Shown here piece after piece: positions 54,063 to 64,000 of a DNA stretch of 64,000 bases; positions within the stretch are counted from its first letter, which is position 1, and each line of letters begins with the position of its first letter. A program made the position numbers and the translations under genes. Location: contig JALMGJ010000002.1 in assembly GCA_023362775.1 (NCBI GenBank), forward strand, positions 31,897,414 through 31,961,413, in the 5' to 3' direction. The stretch is from Charina bottae. Taxonomy: Eukaryota > Chordata > Lepidosauria > Squamata > Charinaidae. The notes below the pieces were generated by a model. That model did not search any database. It saw only the letters and a program-made list of their open reading frames with translations, and was not told the DNA's origin.

Positions 54063-54512
54063 TGTTAGGGTTTGATAAACCCAGGAATTTACTTCTAGAT
54101 ATAAATTATACAGAGAGGCTTGATTTCTAGGTAAAAGGTGAAATATTCTGCACAGTCACCCAATTAGCAGCCATTGTTGTAAGAATGATGTGTCATGTGT
54201 GACTCATTCAACAGGTGCTTAGAGTTAGGTTGGGTGTGTTGAATAACGAGAGTGACCTATGATGTGATTGGTCAATTTGACTATAAATGCAGAGATATTC
54301 TGTATTCCATTTTATTCCCATTTTACCTCGTGAAAGCTGTATCGATGGTGTATCATTTGTTACTTGTGGAAGTGATCTGTAAATACGTATGTATATAAAG
54401 TAAATAGGATATTTGATATAACTTCTGTTTGGAGTCTATTTACTGCATAGTACGTGGATCACTGGTGCCTAGGAGAGAGGCAGGCCGCTCTATCCGCGCT
54501 CCCTCTGTGACA
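54063..54512 (+). repeat. Ty1/copia 3' LTR
   Basis: 450 bases, near-identical to the 5' LTR. Differences include a 3-base deletion near 54344 and a small cluster near 54237. Confidence 0.93.
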
Positions 54513-54799
54513 AAACAATAAAAGGAGAGAGAAAAGAAAAAAAGAGAGAGAAAAGAAAAAAACCCAACATACAGTATATGATAGTTTTTTTAAAAAATAC
54601 TTCCAGTTTTCTTCACGAAAATTTTTTTGTTTCATATCTATTTACATAGCTTTTCTTATTCCATTTCTCCCCCCTTTTTTTAACCCTTTCGTACTTCATT
54701 TTTATAGTTATTTCATTACATTTCGTAAATTTCAGTATCTTATTTCATCTAGATCTATATACATTTCCTTTTCTCTTGTTTCTTCTTTCAACTATATTT

Positions 54800-57700
54800 T
54801 TATGCATTTAGTTTAATCATGTATTCCTTTTGTATATACTTTAAAAAGGGGTTCCATATCAATTCATAGTCCTCCAATTCTTCATCTTTCATTAAATTTG
54901 TTAGTCTGTCCATTTGAGTAATTTCCATTAGTTTTATGATCCATTCTTCTATTGTCGGAGTACATTCTTGTTTCCAATATTGTGCAAAAGTAATTCTTGC
55001 TGCTGTTGTTAGATATAATAATAGTTTTTTGTTGTTATTGTTCATCTTTTTTTCCATTAGTCCCAGTAGGTATATTTCTGTTTTTTTTTCCATATTTGTT
55101 TCCAAAATTTTACAGATACATAGATGTATTTTATCCAAATATTTTTTTGCTTTCTTACATGCCCACCACACATGATACATTGAACCAACTTTTGTTTTGC
55201 ATTTCCAACATAAATTTGAATTAATATGTTTCATTTTGAACAGCTTCTCAGGAGACATGTACCACCTAAACATCATTTTGTATATATTTTCTTTCAAATT
55301 ATTGCTCAATGTAAATTTAATATTTTTTGTCCATATGATTTGCCAGTCTTCATAGCTGATCTCATGCCTTAAATTTTCTTCCCATTTTATCATATAATTT
55401 TTTATTTTTATGTCATTAGTTTTTATTTCTAATAGCTTTTTATATAATTTAGAAATCAAATGATCTTTTTTGTTCCATAATATATTGTCCCATCTATTTT
55501 CTCTTTTCTCGAATTTAAAATTTTTTTGTCTAATTTAAATTGTTCTTTTATTTGGAAATATATAAACCATTGACATATGGAACCTTCTTTTTCCAATTCT
55601 TCTCTTGTCTTGAATTCATAATTCTGCTCATTAAATTTTAGTAAATTTTGATATCTCAACCATTTATTGTCACTTCGATTTTGCTGCCTGGCAAATGCCT
55701 CCTGAGGCGATGTCCACAATGGTATAGTTGGTAATAAAGAATTTTTGTATCTGTTCCATATTTTTAATAATGATTTCCTAATAATATGGTTGCTAAATGC
55801 CTTATTAATTTTGCTTTTGTTATACCACATATATCCATGCCAACCGAATCGGATATCATGCCCTTCTAAATTTAATAATTTTGTGTTTTCCAATGTTATC
55901 CAATCTTTTAGCCATACTAATCCACATGTTTCATGGTATAATTTTAGGTCTGGCAATCCCAATCCTCCTCTTTCTTTTGAATCTTGTAAATATTTTAAAT
56001 TTATTCTGGGTTTTTTCCCTTGCCATATAAATTTTGCTAAATCTTTTTGCCATTTTTGAAATGTTTGGTCTATTATTACTATTGGTATCGTTTGGAACAG
56101 ATACAAAATTCTTGGTAGTATATTCATTTTGATGGTAGCTATTCTTCCCAATAAAGATAATTGTAACGATTCCCATTTATCTAGATCTTTTTTAATTTCC
56201 ATCCATGTTGTATTATAATTGTTTTTAAATAAATCAATATTTTTCGAAGTTATCTGTATTCCTAGGTATTTTATTTGTTTTACATTTTGAAATCCTGTTT
56301 TTTGTTCTAATTCGGTTCGATCTTTCTTTGTCATATTTAAATTTATCATTTTAGTTTTTTGTTTATTTATTTTAAATCCTGCTACTTCGCCATATTCTTG
56401 TATTTTTTTATTTAAGTTATCTATTGAGTCTGTGGGATTTTGAAGTGTTATGACCAAATCATCTGCAAACGCTTTTAATTTATACGTTTCTTTTTTTATT
56501 TTAATTCCTTTTAACTTTTCATCTTTTCTAATTTCTTCCAATACTAGTATAAATAATAGTGGGGATAATGGACATCCTTGATGGGTGCCTTTTTCTATGT
56601 TACAATCTTGTGTTTCTTCTTCATTTATTATAACTTTGGCTTTTTGTGTTCTGTATATAGCTTGTATTGCCTTTATAAATTTATCTCCAAAATTCCTGTG
56701 TTCTAATGTTTTAATTAAAAAATCCCAATTGATGTTGTCGAAGGCTTTTTCTGCATCTAGAAATAGTAACATGATTGGTTTTTCATTATGTATGTGTGCA
56801 TATTCTACCAAATTTATAACTCTGCATAATTTTTTGTTTTTTTTGTCTACTTGGAAGAAATCCGTTTTGGTCTTGATTTATTATTTTTTGTAAAACTTTA
56901 ATCTTTCTGCCAGTATCATAGTAAATATTTTGTAATAGTTATTTAATAGGGAGATCGGTCTATAATTTTGACATTCGGTTGGATCTTGATTTTCTTTTGG
57001 GATTGGGCGCGGTGGCTCAGCGGGTTAAACCGCTGAGCCGTTAGTCTGCCGACCATAACGTCGGCAGTTCGAATCCGTGTGGCGGGGTGAGCTCCCACCA
57101 CTAGCCCCAGCTCTCTGCCAACCCAGCGATTCGAAAGCTAACTAGCAAGTAGATAAATGGGTACCACTCACGTGGGGCAATATGCTGGCATCCTGTCGGG
57201 GAGTTGCCTCGGAACCGAAGACGAAGACCTGGAGAAGCCCGTGGATGGTGGCTGAGGACAGCGGCAGAGGTTGACGGATCCCAATTACAACTTCCGGGAT
57301 GTCAGCAGCCGGCTCAGAAGCAAAGGTTCCTGGGACATGTAGTCCGACCTGCGATTGAAGAGCCGGTTCCCTCTCCCCCTCCCTAATCGCGCGGGTAATA
57401 TATAATATGATGTACTGTATAATGATAATATGTATGTACTGATTGTAAGCCGCCTAGAGCCCTCCATTAGGGAGGGGATAGGCGGGGTATAAATAAGATA
57501 AATAAATAAATAAAATTAGAGTAATTCTTGCTTCCATCCACGATTGCAGTATTTTGTTTCCTTCTAATATTAAATTGAATAAATTTTTAAGTGGCTCTAT
57601 AATTTGTTCTTTAAATTGCTTATAATAACCTGCAGAGAGTCCATCTGAACCTGGGGTTTTGCCTGTTTTCAATTTTTTAATTGCAACCTTTATTTCTTGT

Positions 57701-58527
57701 GTTGTAATCAAATTATCTGTTATTTCTTTTTGTTCATTGGATAATTTTTTAAATTTACATTTCTGAATATATTCTTCAATTTTTTCCAGTGGTACTTGTT
57801 GTTTTCTATATAATTTTGTGTAATAGGTATGAAAGGCTTTTTTAATTTCCTCATTGTTAATTAGATCAACATTATTTTCTTTTATTTTAGAAATTATTTG
57901 TTTTTCTCTTTCTTTTCTTAATTTATATGCCAGCCATCTGCCTGGCTTATTTGCTTGTTCAAAATTTCTTTGTTTTATGTATTTCAATTTTTTGTCAATA
58001 TCTTCTGTCATATAAATTTTATTTGCAATTGTAATATTTTGATTTGTTTTAGAATTTCTTCTTTTTTATTTTTATTTTTATTTTGCAGTTCTTTTTCTTT
58101 TTCCTTAATTTGGTCTAGTATTGTTTAACTTTTTTTGTGCTGATTTTCTTTGATAACTATTTAGGGATATAAACTGTCCCCTCATAAAAGCTTTACTAGT
58201 CTCCCATACTGTTTCTAATTTTACTTCTGTATTTATATTCCATTTGAAAAATTATTTCAATTTCTTTTGTAGATCTTCCAGATTTTCTTTATTTTTCAAA
58301 ATATTTTTGTTTAGTCTCTATAGTTTCTTAAATTCACTTTTAGAATTATTTGCACTGGATTATGGTCAGATAGTTTTTGGTAAAATTGTCACTTCTTTAA
58401 TTTTATTTTCTAAACTTTTTGATATCCATATCATATCTATTCTGGATAATGATTTATGCCTATTAGAATAAAATGTATAATCTCTAATTGTTCTATTTTT
58501 GCTTCTCCAGGCATCTATCAATGTTAA
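54800..58527 (-). pseudogene. L1 ORF2 remnant (endonuclease end, RT, C-terminus)
   Basis: Minus strand, three main frames. 57454-58011 holds the region before RT (KTPGSDGLSAGYYKQF). 55456-56811 has RT with FLDAEKAFDNINW, GTHQGCPLSPLLFILVLE, LKAFADDLVITL (FADD as in L1) and LGIQITSKN. 54800-55459 holds the C-terminal domain with the CCHC-like CWKCKTKVGSMYHVWWAC. 58030-58527 shows the endonuclease end (SLSRIDMIWISK). The SINE and several frameshifts interrupt it. Confidence 0.88.
57003..57510 (+). mobile_element. tRNA-derived SINE with CR1/L2-like 3' tail
   Basis: Starts GGGCGCGGTGGCTCAGCGGG (A-box region), B box GCAGTTCGAATCCG near 57064. A GC-rich body follows, then the end TTGTAAGCCGCCTAGAGCCC...GGCGGGGTATAAATAAG with an (AAATA)n tail. 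The head resembles the Sauria SINE head, but the tail is that of CR1/L2-type LINEs, so it uses a different LINE partner. About 510 bases; inserted in L1 ORF2. Confidence 0.8.
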
Positions 58528-58929
58528 ATTGTTTATTTATTTATTTATTTATTGGATTTATCACTGCTTTACTGTCTAAAAGAAGACTTAAAAGTGGAGT
58601 GAACTCTGAAGCTTAATTGAAGCAAGAAAGACAGTAACTTTATTTAATTATTTACAACGCCATTTTTGCTCTATAAGACTCACACTCCTTTCTCCTGGTT
58701 GTGTTTGTAGATTAAGATTTTTGTGATTTATTCTATACTTATATAATGCACCTATATTTATAATTAGTTGATTACATTAATTAAGCTATATTATCTATAT
58801 GTATGTCTATATTTTCTAATTGAAATTGACAATTTGATAAGTTTTTTGGATAGGTCTTAAGTAACATCTAGATATTATTAGTTAATATTAATATAAGAGA
58901 TTGATATAAGTCTATACTCAATTATTAAA
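58528..58929 (+). other. Junction between two L1 elements; likely L1 B 5' UTR
   Basis: A (TTTA)n tract (58530-58555) and TGGATTTATCACTGC suggest a tiny LINE tail on the minus strand. The rest up to 58929 is AT-rich and probably the L1 B 5' UTR. No gene. Confidence 0.45.
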
Positions 58930-59805
58930 ATGAATACCAGAAGATTTCAAAGAAGACAATCTGATTCAGAAGAGAACAGAGGGGAATGGTTGAAACCTCT
59001 TTTTGAAGAATTTACTGTAAAAGCAATTCAAAGTATAACCGATAATGTGACCTCCTTAATAGAATAAAAAATCAAAGGTTTTGAACACAGTTTAGACAAA
59101 AAATTAGATAATATGGAACAGAAGTTTCAATCAGAAATTAAAGAGGTAAAAGAAAAAATACAAAAAATGGAAAAGAAAAATGAAGAAGAATTAGATAAGA
59201 TTACCTTATTAGAGATTAAACAAAAAGAAAAATGTATAAGAATAAGAGGTCTGATAGAAGGAAGAGAATTAGAAATGAAAAATACTGTAACAAAAATGTT
59301 AGCAAATTTGATTGAGTGGGAACAAGAACAATTTGAAGATGAAATAGAAGGGACATATAGGGTAAACTCCAAATTTGCAAGAGAAAACAATATTCCTAGA
59401 GACATGGTTATGGAATTCAGCAGAAAAAGACTTAGAGATATGATAATCCAGGCTGCTCATTATAAAAAAATAGAAATTGAAGGGAAAAATATTAAAATCT
59501 TTAAGGAGACACCAAACATAATCCTAAAAAAAAGAAAAGATTATTTCTTTTTGACTGAAATTCTGAAAAAGAACAAGATCATGTATAGATGGGAAACATT
59601 GGAAGGAATATCGCTTACTTATAAAGAACAAAGATATAAACTAAATTCAATAGAAAAAGCGAAGGACTTTCTTAAAAAACTGGAAAAGGATAATAACCAG
59701 ATGAAAAGTTGTAATGGCAAAAAAGAAGGACCAAAAGAAAACTCTAGAACAGAATCTCAAGCCTCTGGCTTAAAAGATTTGAACAACCACTCTAAGAATG
59801 TGTAA
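58930..59805 (+). pseudogene. L1 ORF1 (RNA-binding protein), one stop codon
   Basis: ATG at 58930. A single in-frame TAA at 59065-59067 splits it from the 230-codon frame starting at 59113. Layout is typical: N-terminal coiled coil (VKEKIQKMEKKNEEELDK), RRM (CIRIRGLIEG, about residue 100 of 291) and C-terminal domain (MVMEFSRKRLRDMIIQ, YFFLTEIL). ORF1p trimers coat L1 RNA as a chaperone. Otherwise intact, so the copy is relatively young. Confidence 0.88.
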
Positions 59806-59809
59806 ATTA

Positions 59810-60365
59810 AAATGTTTAAAATGGAATATCAATGGATTGAATGCCCCAGCTAAAAGAATTTTTTTTTTCATATGGTTAATAAACTAAACCTTGATATTAT
59901 ATGTTTACAGGAAACACATATTAGATCAAAAGATGTTAATTTATTGGAAAACAAAAAATTAGGCTTACATTTTACATCTGTAAATGAAAAGGAAAAAAAA
60001 TGGTGTGGTATGTTATATAAAACCTTATTTAAAACCCAAATTATTATTATCAGATACTAAAGGAAGATTTATCGTTATAGAAATTGAGGTTCAAAATTTA
60101 AAAGTAATTCTAGTTGGAGTTTATGTCCCAAATGATAAACAAAAATCTTTTTTTAAAACGTTATTAAATTCTTTAGCAGATATATCTAATAATTGGCTTA
60201 TGATGGGGGATTACAATGGTGTAGTATCACCTAAAATTGATAGGAAATCTGAGAAACTAAACACAATCAAGGGAAATTACCAGAAGAATTTTTTGATCTT
60301 ATTAATAATTTAAATTTGGAGGATGCATGGAGATATAAAATGGGAAATGCCAAAGAATATACTTT
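59810..60365 (+). pseudogene. L1 ORF2 endonuclease remnant
   Basis: Encodes NIDGLNAP-like start, LDIICLQETHIR (catalytic Glu), VILVGVYVPND and LMMGDYNGVV (catalytic Asp), then LEDAWRYKMG, in two overlapping frames split near 60000. Ends where BovB-2 begins. Confidence 0.83.
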
Positions 60366-61110
60366 TTATTCAGACTCTTCGTGACTTCATGGACCAGTCC
60401 ACGCCAGAGCTTTCTGTCGGCCGTCACCATCCCCAGCTCCCCAATGGTTGAGTCTGTCACCTCCAGAATATCATCCATCCATCTTGCCCTTGGTCGGCCC
60501 CTCTTCCTTTTGCCTTCCACTTTCCCTAGCATCAGCTTCTTCTCCAAGGTATCCTGTCTTCTCATTATGTGGCCAAAGTACTTCAGTTTTGCCTTTAATA
60601 TCATTCCCTCAAGTGAGCAGTCTGGCTTTATTTCCTGGAGTATGGACTGGTTTGATCTTCTTGCAGTCCAAGGCACTCTCAGAATTTTCCTCCAACACCA
60701 CAGTTCAAAAGCATCTATCTTCCTTCGCTCAGCCTTCCTTATGGTCCAGCTCTCACAGCCATAGGTTACTACAGGGAATACCATTGCTTTAACTATGCGG
60801 ACCTTTGTTGTCAGTGTGATGTCTCTGCTCTTAACTATTTTATCAAGATTTGCCATTGCTCTCCTCCCAAGAAGTAGACGTCTTCTGATTTCCTGGCTGC
60901 AGTCAGCGTCTGCAGTAATCTTTGCGCCTAGAAATACAAAGTCTGTCACTGCCTCCACTTTTTCTCCCTCTATTTGCCAGTCATCAATCAAGCTCGTTGC
61001 CATAATCTTGGTTTTTTTGAGGTTTAACTGCAACCCAGCTTTTGCACTTTCTTCTTTCACCTTCGTCATAAGGCTCCTCAATTCCTCCTCGCTTTCAGCC
61101 ATCAGGATGT
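60366..61110 (-). mobile_element. BovB-2 LINE, C-terminal part, open frame
   Basis: Minus-strand frame 60302-61114 encodes [40 protein letters not shown] and [15 protein letters not shown]. The 3' end lacks part of the usual tail (TTTATTCAGACTCTTCG joins early). No target duplication is visible. The best-preserved BovB-2 C-terminus in the window, without a stop. Confidence 0.88.
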
Positions 61111-61124
61111 CCATTATCTCCTCT

Positions 61125-62831
61125 TTTATTTATTATGGTTTTGGAAATCCTGCTAGAAAATATCAGAAAAGACGACCAAATCGAAGGAGTTAGAATAAAA
61201 CAAGAAAATTATAAGCTGAGGGCATTTGCTGATGATATTGTAATTACTTTACAAAATCCAGATCACTCATTAATTCATTTAATTAAAAAGATACATGAAT
61301 TTGGAGAACTCGCTGGATTTAAAATAAATAATCAAAAAACAAAAATGTTAAATTTAAATGTCTCCGCAAACAACACTCAGCTTATGGAATTGGCCACTGG
61401 ATTTAAAAATGAAAAAAAAAAAAAAAAAGATATCTTGGAGTTGAAATTACATCAAAAAATTCTGATCTATTTAAAAATAATTACACGAAAATACGGAATC
61501 AAATACGACAAGATCTTCACAAATGGACAAAACTCCAAATATCTCTTTTGGGCAGGATTTCCACAATCAAAATGAACATATTACCAAGAATTCTCTTTCT
61601 ATTTCAAACAATACCAATAATAATCACTGAAAAAACATTTCATGATTGGCAAAAAGATCTTGCTAAATTTATATGGCAAGGGAAAAAACCTAGAATTAAA
61701 TATAAATATCTACAAGATATCAAAGAAAATGGAGGATTTGGCCTACCAGATTTGAAATTATATTATGAAGCTAGTGCAATGATTTGGATGAGAGATTGGA
61801 TAAAATTGGATAATAAAAGATTATTGAATTTGGTATGATCTCAGATTCGGCTGGCATGGATACCTATGTTATGACAAATTAAAAGCAAACCGGGCTTTCA
61901 CACATCACCCAATTAGGAAATTGATCTTAAAAATTTGGGAAAAATATAAAAAACCATTGATACCTAATATACCATTGTGGATATCACCACATGAAGCTTT
62001 TGCAATACAAGGAATTACAACTAGAAATAAATGGTTAAATTACAAAGATCTTTTGATATTTGAAGGTTCAAACTATAAATTTAAAACTAGGGAAGATCTA
62101 GAAAATGAGGGTAATACCTGCAATTGATTTACATATTTACAAATAAAAACACAATTCAAAATAGACTCCAAAAATTTTAAGTTTAAAAAGTGTAATGTTA
62201 ACTGGGACAATATATTATGGAGAGAGGAGGAACATCTAATTGCAAAAATTTACAAAATTTTAATTCAAAATAAGTTTTCTAAGTTATCTAAAAAATATCC
62301 CTTAATTAAATGGGAACAAAATTTGGGCCATAACATTCAAAATGAAATTTGGGAGAAAAATTGGTTAAAAGATTTGAACTTTACTCTAAATTACAATATG
62401 AAAGAAAATTTCTTTAAAATGATGTATAGCTCCATATATATTGTCTAAGGCAAACCCGGTAATACCAAATCATTGTTGGAAATGTAAAAAAAGGAAAACA
62501 AAGATTTATTGGGACAGTATTCACAAAATTATTTGTGAAATTATACAAGAAAACTTCATCAAAGAACCGGGATTTATAAAACCAGAACTACATAAAAAAT
62601 ATGGAAAACTTATTCTACATTATAACCGCAGCTAGAATCATCTTTGCTAAATATTGGAAAGAAGAATATATACCCACGACCGAAGAATGGACTTTAAAAA
62701 TAATGGACCTGATGCAAATGGCAAAATTAACTGATCAAATTAACGACAGAAATATGGATGAATTTAAGATAGTTTGGAGTCCCTTTTTTAGATATATTCA
62801 AAAAACGCAAAACATACAATTAGAAATTTAA
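61125..62831 (+). pseudogene. L1 ORF2 late RT to C-terminus remnant
   Basis: Frames 61135-61575, 61548-61838, 61921-62127, 62441-62635 and 62601-62831 follow the same order as L1 A: FADDIVITLQNP, GFKINNQKTKML, ILPRILFLFQTIPI, WQGKKPRIK, IWEKYKKPLIPNIPLW, CWKCKK and the final frame ending YIQKTQNIQLEI. Frameshifts are frequent, one in an A-run near 61415-61430. Confidence 0.83.
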
Positions 62832-63315
62832 TATTAAAAATAATATGTAAAGTAACTATTAGGAACAAATTAGTATATAAATATATAATGGAAAATTGGA
62901 CGGAAAGTAAGAAGTCTCTTTTTTTTTTTTGAAAAAAAAATATATTTTTTGAAATTTTTTGGGGGTGAAGGTAAAGTAAAGTAGAACAGAAAGAGTAAGG
63001 AAGTGGAAATAAAAGAAGGGAAGAGAGGGAAGAGGAAGGAAGGAAAGAAAGAAAGATTGAGTAAGTAGGAAGATGGTTAGGTTGGAGTATTTAGTTAGAG
63101 AGGGTTTTAAATAAATTAATTTAATGGGTTTTTTTTTTTTTTGGTTAGATGAGTTTAGATTAGGCAAAGTTTATATAGTATATATAAGGTTATAGATCAA
63201 GATATTAGATTAATGTCATGTTATATTTTTATGTATTGTTCGTCTTTGTATTGTATTGTATTGTGTGTTGTATTATGTATTGTATATAATAAAATTTATT
63301 TTTAATAAAAAAAAA
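62832..63315 (+). other. L1 B 3' UTR and poly-A end
   Basis: Contains a homopolymer-rich stretch (T10, A9 near 62920-62940), a purine-rich run (62960-63060), (TATTG)n near 63245, and AATAAAATTTATTTTTAATA with A9 near 63313. No gene. Confidence 0.7.
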
Positions 63316-64000
63316 GGCAGAGTATTCTTAAGTTTATAAAAAGGGCCCCTCAGAGCAAATCTAAGGTGCTAGCCATCTCCAGGTATCTCCAATCTCCTTC
63401 TGACCCCAAGCATATTGACAAAACCAGGTTTTGAGTCTTTTTCGGAAGTCCAGGAGTGAGGGGGACTGTCTGATCTCTGGGGGCAGAATGTTCCAAAGGG
63501 CAGGGGCAACAGCAGAGAAAGCACGCTTCCGAGACCCCCGTTAGGTGGAACTCCCTAACCAATGGGGTCCGTAGCATGCCCTCTCTCCATGTCCGGGTGG
63601 GACGGGATGAAGTGATGGGGATGAGACGATCCCTTAGGTATCCTGGTCCCATGCCATGTAGGGCTTTAAAGGAGATAACCAACACCTTGAATTGTACCCG
63701 GAAGCAAACTGGAACCCAGTGCAGCTCGCGCAGCAAAGGTGTTACGTGGGTCCTCCTTAGGACACCCAAAACAGTCCGCGCAGCTGCATTCTGGATCAGT
63801 TGTAGCTTCCGGATATTGTTCAAGGGTAGCCCCATGTAGAGCGCATTACAGTAGTCTATGTGAGAGATAACCAGGGCATGAGTGACTGTTCAAAGGGCCT
63901 CTTGTTCCAGGAAGGGGCGTAACTGGCGCACAACCCAAAGTTGTGAAAAAGCTCTCCTGGCCACGACTGCCACCTGCTCTTCAAGCAGGAGTTTTTTATC
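63316..64000 (-). mobile_element. CR1/L2-type LINE, continues past the window
   Basis: The minus-strand frame 63350-63835 encodes MGLPLNNIRKLQLIQNAAAR, LRELHWVPVCFRVQFKV and [18 protein letters not shown]. 63836-64000 continues upstream ([27 protein letters not shown]). Same family as 18295-19575, truncated at its 3' side. Confidence 0.87.

Larger units (their letters stand above)
50219..54512 (+). mobile_element. Ty1/copia LTR retrotransposon with both LTRs, internally deleted
   Basis: 5' LTR 50219-50671 and 3' LTR 54063-54512 start TGTTAGGG and end GACA, and differ at only about ten positions. Target duplication AAACA at 50214-50218 and 54513-54517. The order gag, protease, integrase, RT, RNase H (integrase before RT) defines Ty1/copia. 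Parts of RT and most of RNase H are deleted. Similar LTRs mean recent insertion. Confidence 0.95.
50100..58527 (-). mobile_element. L1 LINE A, 5'-truncated, split by Ty1/copia and a SINE
   Basis: Minus-strand L1. Its 3' UTR lies at 50100-50218 and 54518-54800, ORF2 at 54800-58527. It is truncated in the endonuclease on the right. The Ty1/copia element (50219-54512) sits in the 3' UTR and a tRNA SINE (57003-57510) sits in RT, so the L1 is the oldest of the three. The boundary at 50100 is approximate (a TTTTTTAATTATTTTATT tract). Confidence 0.82.
58560..63315 (+). mobile_element. L1 LINE B, 5' UTR to poly-A, with a BovB-2 insertion and loss of RT
   Basis: Plus strand: ORF1 at 58930-59805, ORF2 endonuclease at about 59810-60365, a BovB-2 copy (60366-61110), ORF2 from late RT to C-terminus (61125-62831), 3' UTR and TAATAAAAAAAAA end at about 63313. 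The middle of ORF2, between the endonuclease and the RT active-site region, is missing where BovB-2 sits. The right side retains ADDIVITLQNP and the C-terminal CWKCKKRK. Confidence 0.85.

Overview
This window is nuclear DNA of a squamate reptile (lizard or snake). The evidence is multi-exon type 2 vomeronasal receptor (V2R) genes with GT-AG introns, lying among transposon families typical of squamates: BovB (RTE-clade) LINEs, BovB-tailed tRNA SINEs of the Sauria type, CR1/L2-type and L1 LINEs, Penelope-like elements, a Ty1/copia element, an hAT MITE and decayed retroviral copies. I cannot fix the species. No rRNA, functional tRNA or CRISPR array is visible. The only host genes I recognise are V2Rs; most of the window is nested mobile DNA.

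Layout. 1-1640: CR1/L2-type LINE endonuclease, minus strand. 1736-2876: 3' part of a retrovirus-like element (env TM end plus LTR-like DNA). 2877-3826: BovB 3' part with a Sauria SINE inside. 4388-20634: V2R-A, six exons whose splice phases all agree, giving an uninterrupted 862-residue receptor. Its introns carry Penelope, BovB, SINE, solo-LTR and CR1 insertions. 21420-22562: CR1, SINE and Penelope fragments. 22570-28575: a second, longer copy of the retroviral family with dUTPase, integrase-C-terminus-like and env remnants, broken by an hAT MITE, a Penelope tail and a BovB copy. 29380-32243: LINE fragments and an LTR element with a gag-like frame. 32704-33573: two orphan V2R exons (4 and 5). 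34196-38530: nested BovB copies. 39005-48721: V2R-B, a complete six-exon set disabled by a frameshift and a stop. 48741-49430: CR1/L2-type LINE. 50100-63315: two L1 elements. The minus-strand one holds a Ty1/copia element with both LTRs and a tRNA SINE; the plus-strand one holds a BovB-2 copy. 63316-64000: CR1/L2-type LINE running off the end.

How it fits together. V2R-A, V2R-B and the orphan exons are tandem duplicates: exons, introns and the 5' flank align. V2R-A looks usable; V2R-B and the fragment show birth-and-death decay. The insertions can be ordered by nesting and target-site duplications (TSDs). The clearest stack is in V2R-A intron 4: a BovB copy was hit by an LTR element that survives as a solo LTR, which was then hit by a Penelope element carrying a 5' inversion. 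A second solo LTR at 44 kb preserves the empty Penelope target. I found no unknown gene system. The most unusual items are that stack, the near-intact BovB copies, the dUTPase-bearing retroviral remnant, and the Ty1/copia element with a half-tRNA primer site.
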